Shown: piece by piece, positions 60,205-64,000 of the stretch
How positions within the stretch are numbered: position 1 is the first letter of the stretch
Layout: every line of letters starts with the position of its first letter
Source of the DNA: Labilibacter sediminis
GTDB taxonomy: Bacteria > Bacteroidota > Bacteroidia > Bacteroidales > Marinilabiliaceae
Reading direction: 5' to 3'
Assembly: GCF_005877885.1 (NCBI RefSeq)
Contig: NZ_VCHY01000018.1
Span: 1-64,000 of the forward strand
Length of the DNA: 64,000 nt
Program-made: the position numbers and the translations under genes
The notes under the pieces: model-generated
What the model was told of the DNA's origin: nothing
The model's database searches: none
The model's input: only the letters and a program-made list of their open reading frames with translations

Positions 60205-60690
60205 TTAGGGCTTATTATTAATTTCCACTTTAATGATTTTGTCCAAAGAATCCTTCTGAATCGTGATTTTCGAACTAGTTTCTCCCTTTATTATTATTCT
60301 TTCATCAATTTCAATAACTTGCTCCGAATCGGTATCTGATATCGATTCCTTAGGTTCTATTGTAAAAAAGAAAATTCCAGTAAAAATTATACCTGTTAAG
60401 AATGACAAGATTGCTATAACATTAAACTTCCTTGCATCTTTTGCTTTTACATCTAATTCACCTCTATCCAGCTTATAGATATAACAATTTAAAGATATAA
60501 TACTACAAATTGCAGTAATAAGAAAAAGAGAAAGAGAAATAATCAGTGTAACCGAAAACCCTGTTTGTATAGAAGAGTTATATGCCAGTAATCCTCCAAT
60601 CAAGAATGTTGACAGAGTCAAATATAGTTTAAGTGATTCAATATTAACTTCAATAGCTTTGACTTTTCCTATTCGTTTTTTCTCTTTCAT
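60205..60690 (-). CDS. Hypothetical three-helix membrane protein near the defence genes
   Basis: A 161-residue protein with three hydrophobic segments (about 21-39, 47-72, 88-109) and a soluble C-terminal part of ~50 residues (SEQVIEIDERIIIKGETSSKITIQKDSLDKIIKVEINN). No known family. It is preceded 9 bases upstream by a small gene and followed 66 bases later by hamA, all on the same strand. Small membrane proteins beside defence genes are sometimes effectors, but nothing in the sequence proves that here. Confidence 0.55.
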   Translation of the reverse strand: MKEKKRIGKVKAIEVNIESLKLYLTLSTFLIGGLLAYNSSIQTGFSVTLIISLSLFLITAICSIISLNCYIYKLDRGELDVKAKDARKFNVIAILSFLTGIIFTGIFFFTIEPKESISDTDSEQVIEIDERIIIKGETSSKITIQKDSLDKIIKVEINNKP

Positions 60691-60699
60691 TGTCAGTTT

Positions 60700-61032
60700 T
60701 TAACATGGATAAATATCACAATCACCCCTACTTTTCATGCTTCTCTTAGCCTCCATAATCGTTCTTGAATTTACCAAACTACCATTATCAGAAGTCCTAT
60801 ATAATGCTTGAGCAAAAGTTCTTGTCAATTCACGTAAATTTTGTTTATGATATCTTTCTCTAGTCTGCTTTTCAGAATAAGAAAAGGTTCTCATACTTTC
60901 GTTAATTGAATTCTCTACATCTTGAATTCTAAATTCTTCACGAATTAATCCTAATGAATCTGAAGCACTTCGATTACTCAATCTTCTCCATTCGTTCATG
61001 AACTCGTCTCTTAATAAATCATTAATTTCCAT
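60700..61032 (-). CDS. Small hypothetical protein upstream of the membrane protein
   Basis: A 110-residue, strongly helical, arginine-rich soluble protein (NEWRRLSNRSASDSLGLIREEF) ending in GDCDIYPC with a terminal cysteine. No family recognised. The 9-base spacing to the membrane protein gene suggests a two-gene unit that could be co-transcribed with hamAB. Confidence 0.5.
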   Translation of the reverse strand: MEINDLLRDEFMNEWRRLSNRSASDSLGLIREEFRIQDVENSINESMRTFSYSEKQTRERYHKQNLRELTRTFAQALYRTSDNGSLVNSRTIMEAKRSMKSRGDCDIYPC

Positions 61033-61412
61033 GTCTTAAATATTTAATTTTATGTGGTATCGTGTTTTAATAAACCCTAACTCCTACAATAAGCGCACAT
61101 GAGTGCATTTACTTTCATTATGCCATTTCTATTTCAAATCTCTTCGCCATCATCAATTTTACTATAAACATTCATAAATCAGCGATGCATTTTTTCGAAG
61201 AAATCATTCAATCATTCAAATCTAATTAAAATGTTAAACAAAGCCTATCAAATTAGTATATATTTCATATACATCTATATGTTTACACTAAGTACATACT
61301 GCTTATTAGCCTCAAGTATCAAGACCCAAGTATCAAGAAAGATTTACATCTCGCATAAACGTCAGCTACAGCAAATAGAATAGGCTTTAATCAAACTTTT
61401 AGGGTACAAAAA

Positions 61413-61436
61413 AGAGAAGAGGCTCCCCCCTTCTCT
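61413..61436 (-). terminator. Rho-independent terminator, minus strand
   Basis: AGAGAAGAGG (61413-61422) pairs with CCTTCTCT (61429-61436), leaving one base bulged. On the minus strand six T follow. It is the first terminator after the coiled-coil gene at 61635. Confidence 0.65.
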
Positions 61437-61486
61437 TGTCTAACTCTTTAACCACATAATGAATACTGATACCAAAAATACTATAC

Positions 61487-61613
61487 AATGATTGATATAA
61501 CTTTATTCTTTTGAAATTTTTACCTCTTCATAAAATCTCACTATAGCTAAGGCTATACTTCAATTTTCTTCATTGTAGAAATTCAAAATAACCAAATTTA
61601 TTTATCCATCATT
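61487..61613. repeat. Single long imperfect hairpin
   Basis: AATGATTGATATAA pairs with the end TTATCCATCATT, and inside TTATTCTTTTGAA with TTCAAAATAA and CTTCAT with ATGAAG equivalents; the apex is CTATAGCTAAGGCTATAC. It lies 22 bases after the stop codon of the coiled-coil gene. Of the same build as the elements at 30831 and 37551. Confidence 0.6.
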
Positions 61614-61634
61614 TCATAATACATTTGATATAAT

Positions 61635-62330
61635 TTACGCTTCGTTTATTTCACTTTCTGTTTTTTGCTTTCTGCTGGCCGCATTAATAATCATACGGGC
61701 TGCTTTATACTCAGGATAAAACAGGGGATGTTCATTAAATAATTCCATCAAAGGATCTATTTTGTCTTCAAGCAGTTCTGCCGCATCACCAATATAATCT
61801 ACAATGAGTTCGTTATTTGTTTTACGCTCATTAATTAATTGGCGGGGTTCTAAAACCACGCTTTTAAACTCTTCAATCTCCTCATCTAATTGCTTTTTTA
61901 TGTCCTCGGTTAGTCCGTATGGCGCCAATACCTCTGTCATGGTACCAATACGTTCCGACACACCCTTTGAATAGTCAAGCAGTTGCTGATGCCGCAAACG
62001 GTTCTTTAATTCCGAACGCGACGATATAATAAAATCAGACAAGGTTTGATCCTTATTTACAGTCGCATAAGCTTTTAATACATTACTCACCCTGTGCGTA
62101 ACAGACATTAAATCTAATCTGCATAAGTTTTTATTACCGGCTGTTTTCGATGGTATACCATCTACCTTGGTAACCAATGTAGCAACATTGTTAATTAAGG
62201 CAGTAAACTCTTTTACTGCATCTACCAAAACAGTTACACTTTTATATTCCTCCTTAAATTTTTCAAGAATTCTCGCCACCTGTTGGTTGGCATAATGTCT
62301 GGCTTCAAGACTTTTTCTCATAATTTTCAA
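61635..62330 (-). CDS. Hypothetical coiled-coil protein
   Basis: A 231-residue, almost wholly helical, charged cytoplasmic protein with long heptad-like stretches (about 15-55, 85-125, 145-200). I know related uncharacterised proteins from Bacteroidota but no function. A start at the second Met (62321) is equally possible. Its leader region on the minus strand is an unusually purine-rich stretch. Confidence 0.6.
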   Translation of the reverse strand: MKIMRKSLEARHYANQQVARILEKFKEEYKSVTVLVDAVKEFTALINNVATLVTKVDGIPSKTAGNKNLCRLDLMSVTHRVSNVLKAYATVNKDQTLSDFIISSRSELKNRLRHQQLLDYSKGVSERIGTMTEVLAPYGLTEDIKKQLDEEIEEFKSVVLEPRQLINERKTNNELIVDYIGDAAELLEDKIDPLMELFNEHPLFYPEYKAARMIINAASRKQKTESEINEA

Positions 62331-62951
62331 AATAATTAAACGTGGTTAAATCGTCACTAAATTAAAATTATATAAAACATACCATCTGTAAAAATATTTT
62401 AACATTAATTAATATAATATTCACACCGAATACTACCAGCATTATCCTCTCATAATCACACCTCTTTCATAGCTCCCACAAAACACTCATATAATGACAC
62501 AAACACCAATCCCACTCACTCTGATCACCCAACAATTCATCTGACCAAGCTTACAATAACACTAACATAAACTTCTTACCAACTTACATCTCTGTTGAAC
62601 AGCATAACCACCTCTACTCTTTAGCTCACTCCAGCAATCAGACACATTCCCTGTTCAATTCACAACGCAACGCTCCCTTCATTTTATCATCCGATGCCTA
62701 TGTTATCACACGACGCCTCTTTCGTAACAACTTCCCTGTCTTTCTTTTCTTCTAACGGCTCTTATAAGGTGCAGTTCAGCCCATTCTTGTCACACTACGT
62801 GGTTATTGTCAACAGCATCCGTGCCTTATGAATTTCATTCCGGGTCTTCTGAAAGAGCTTCACACCCTTCTGAAATATCGATCAACGCTTCTGAATTTGG
62901 TACCGCCTCTTTCGCACCAGCCATCAACCCTTTTGAAAGAACTAACATATT
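62331..62951. other. Strand-biased non-coding region
   Basis: About 600 bases without a reading frame. The plus strand is rich in C and T and poor in G from about 62400 to 62940, with loosely repeated words such as CTTCTGAA, GCCTCTTTCG and CCTTCTGAAA. On the minus strand this would be a purine-rich leader of the coiled-coil gene. Confidence 0.5.
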
Positions 62952-63064
62952 CACGATGGAATAAATTCCATCGCTTGATTTAGTCGTCCATTCAGGACGC
63001 TTTGCCACACATATCCTGTCCTGAAAGGACAGCTGAACCTAACGATGGGATTCATCCCGTCGTT
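62952..63064. repeat. REPIN-like inverted REP pair
   Basis: CACGATGGAATAAATTCCAT and GTCGTCCATTCAGGACG, then TGTCCTGAAAGGACAGCTGA and AACGATGGGATTCATCCCGT. Complete pair. Confidence 0.8.
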
Positions 63065-63235
63065 AAAAAGCGTAAGCCAGTTCAAACCCAAAGGATTCAA
63101 TCCGTCAAGTTCAGCAAACATTATTCATCATGTAAATCAACTCTCCTCCTTACCAAAAAAGGAGTACGGTGAGGCACGAGCCGGGAGGTGGTTTTATAAC
63201 ATATAACGATAGATTCTACCTTTCAAATCATCCAC
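63065..63235. repeat. Right-end composite repeat, copy 1
   Basis: Linker with CCAGTTCAAACCCAAA and AGCAAACATTATTCATCA, then CTCCTCCTTACC and GGTGAGGCACGAGCCGGGAG and TGGTTTTATAACATATAACG. The same order of segments recurs at 63704-63870. Confidence 0.75.
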
Positions 63236-63242
63236 TTTTTTT

Positions 63243-63357
63243 CCACGATGGAATAAATTCCATCGCTCAATTTAGTCGCCCCTACAGGACGACCTAACAC
63301 TTATTCCCTGTCCTGAAAGGACAGCTCAACCCAACGATGGGATTCATCACGTCGTTA
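63243..63357. repeat. REPIN-like inverted REP pair
   Basis: CACGATGGAATAAATTCCAT, GTCGCCCCTACAGGACGAC, TGTCCTGAAAGGACAGCTCA and AACGATGGGATTCATCACGT. Slightly decayed pair. Confidence 0.8.
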
Positions 63358-63420
63358 AAAGCGTAGGCCAGAACCAAATCCAATTTCGAACTCTTAAGTA
63401 TACCATATAATTTCAATCAT

Positions 63421-63597
63421 TCACAGTGCGCTGGCCAGTTCAATTGGCCCGGGCCGGAGCTAGAGTGACGCAGTCGAATGCGGGAGATTAAGGCCAATGC
63501 GAAGGCAAAAATTCGACAAGGAAGAGCGCTGAAGGATGAATTGAACTAGACATTTTGTTTCTTTTAGGGCAATGCTAAAAGAAAACCCGTCTGTTAA
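63421..63597. repeat. GC-rich palindromic island with terminal stem
   Basis: A GC-rich insert with CCAGTTCAATTGG and GGCCCGGGCC palindromes, AAGGCCAATGCGAAGGC, and AATTGAAC near its right part. It continues into TTCTTTTAGGGCAATGCTAA, closed by AAAAGAAA; this last hairpin matches the one at 33872. No protein is encoded. Confidence 0.5.
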
Positions 63598-63606
63598 CAC
63601 ATAGCC

Positions 63607-63703
63607 ACGCCAGAATAAATTCCGTCCCTTCAGAACGATCTACCACCTACCCAATGTCCTGGAAGGACAAGTCAACCCAACGATGGGATTCATCCCGTCG
63701 TTA
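63607..63703. repeat. REPIN-like pair, first arm decayed
   Basis: AATAAATTCCGTCCCTTCAG remains of the first arm; TGTCCTGGAAGGACA and AACGATGGGATTCATCCCGT form the second. Confidence 0.7.
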
Positions 63704-63870
63704 AAAAACATAAGCAAGTTCAAACCAAAAATCTCATCCCGAAGTGTTTAGCAAACAATATTCATCAAGGAAATCATCTCTCCTCCTTACCAAGGAGGAG
63801 TCCGGTGAGGCACGAGCCGGGAGGTGGTTTTATAACATATAACGATAGGTTTTCATGTTCAAATCATCCA
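63704..63870. repeat. Right-end composite repeat, copy 2
   Basis: The same segments in the same order as 63065-63235: AAGTTCAAACCAAAA, AGCAAACAATATTCATCA, CTCCTCCTTACCAAGGAGGA, GGTGAGGCACGAGCCGGGAG and TGGTTTTATAACATATAACG. The first copy has lost part of the CTCCTCC stem. Confidence 0.75.
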
Positions 63871-63884
63871 TATTCTCTTCTTTC

Positions 63885-64000
63885 CACGACGGAATAAATT
63901 CCGCCGCTTTATTTAGTCGTCCCGTCAGGACGATAACTTTACACCCCACTGTCCTGAAAGGACATATCACCTTATCGATGGGATTGATCCCATCGACTAT
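63885..64000. repeat. REPIN-like inverted REP pair at the window end
   Basis: CACGACGGAATAAATTCCGC, GTCGTCCCGTCAGGACGAT, TGTCCTGAAAGGACATATCA and ATCGATGGGATTGATCCCAT. The window ends inside or just after the pair. Confidence 0.8.

Larger units (their letters stand above)
61033..61634. other. Intergenic region with a terminator and a long hairpin
   Basis: About 600 bases without a credible gene. It holds a terminator near 61413 and a long hairpin at 61487-61613, listed separately. A short direct repeat (AAGTATCAAGA twice, near 61314-61340) is also present. The part close to 61033 should contain the promoter of the defence-side genes, but no box is convincing. Confidence 0.5.

Noticed and set aside
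62952-64000. Clustered palindromes suggesting a CRISPR array
   Set aside because: The palindromes are irregularly spaced, occur as inverted pairs, and are found singly elsewhere in the window. No cas gene is present.
1-64000. tRNA or rRNA genes
   Set aside because: No cloverleaf with TTCGA-type T-loop and no conserved rRNA segment was found when reading the spacers on both strands, though a dedicated scan was not possible.

Overview
The window is a chromosomal segment of an AT-rich, probably marine or anaerobic Bacteroidota (order Bacteroidales/Marinilabiliales-like). This is inferred from T9SS type A sorting tails, a FecI/FecR/STN-TonB receptor trio, DUF4136 lipoproteins, a NUDIX-type sugar regulator, TAnnTTTG-like promoter boxes and weak Shine-Dalgarno sequences. 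No rRNA, tRNA or CRISPR array was found. The species cannot be named from the sequence.

Layout. 0.4-4.0 kb: small housekeeping-type genes (Zn-ribbon protein, YiiX-like lipoprotein, aldo/keto reductase, guaC). 4.7-15.3 kb: beta-glucan use, with a secreted GH144-type glucanase and, on the minus strand, a NUDIX-type regulator, GPH sugar symporter, cellobiose phosphorylase (GH94) and GH9 lipoprotein; cellulo-oligosaccharides would be cut outside, imported and phosphorolysed inside. 15.8-19.8 kb: a respiratory sulfur cluster (octaheme tetrathionate-reductase-type cytochrome c, b-type cytochrome, split YeeE/YedE transporter, rhodanese lacking its Cys). 19.8-21.3 kb: an ECF sigma operon and a divergent membrane gene facing each other through matching promoters. 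21.6-28.6 kb: YebC, glutathione peroxidase, and an LplT-like transporter followed by an acyltransferase-ACP-ligase fusion (lysophospholipid recycling). 28.7-40.4 kb: lipoproteins, small membrane proteins, RDD proteins, a hemerythrin/PAS protein. 40.7-46.0 kb: sigma/anti-sigma/TonB receptor system and a PAS histidine kinase. 46.3-51.0 kb: a likely operon of surface proteins (two lipoproteins, T9SS cargo, beta-barrel, repeat-stalk protein). 51-56.2 kb: accessory region with small secreted proteins separated by palindromic repeats and an IS200-like transposase. 56.2-61.0 kb: defence island with a Hachiman-type HamA/HamB pair and unknown neighbours. 61-64 kb: mostly non-coding, repeat-rich.

The most unusual content is between genes. 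At least seven kinds of palindromic non-coding element occur: a REPIN-like family around its probable RAYT transposase; a ~170 bp long-hairpin element in three copies; single long hairpins that abut or supply stop codons; a start-codon-linked repeat family whose stems show compensatory base changes; and a ~245 bp family in the accessory region. All functional calls come from reading the sequence and family knowledge; no database search was run.
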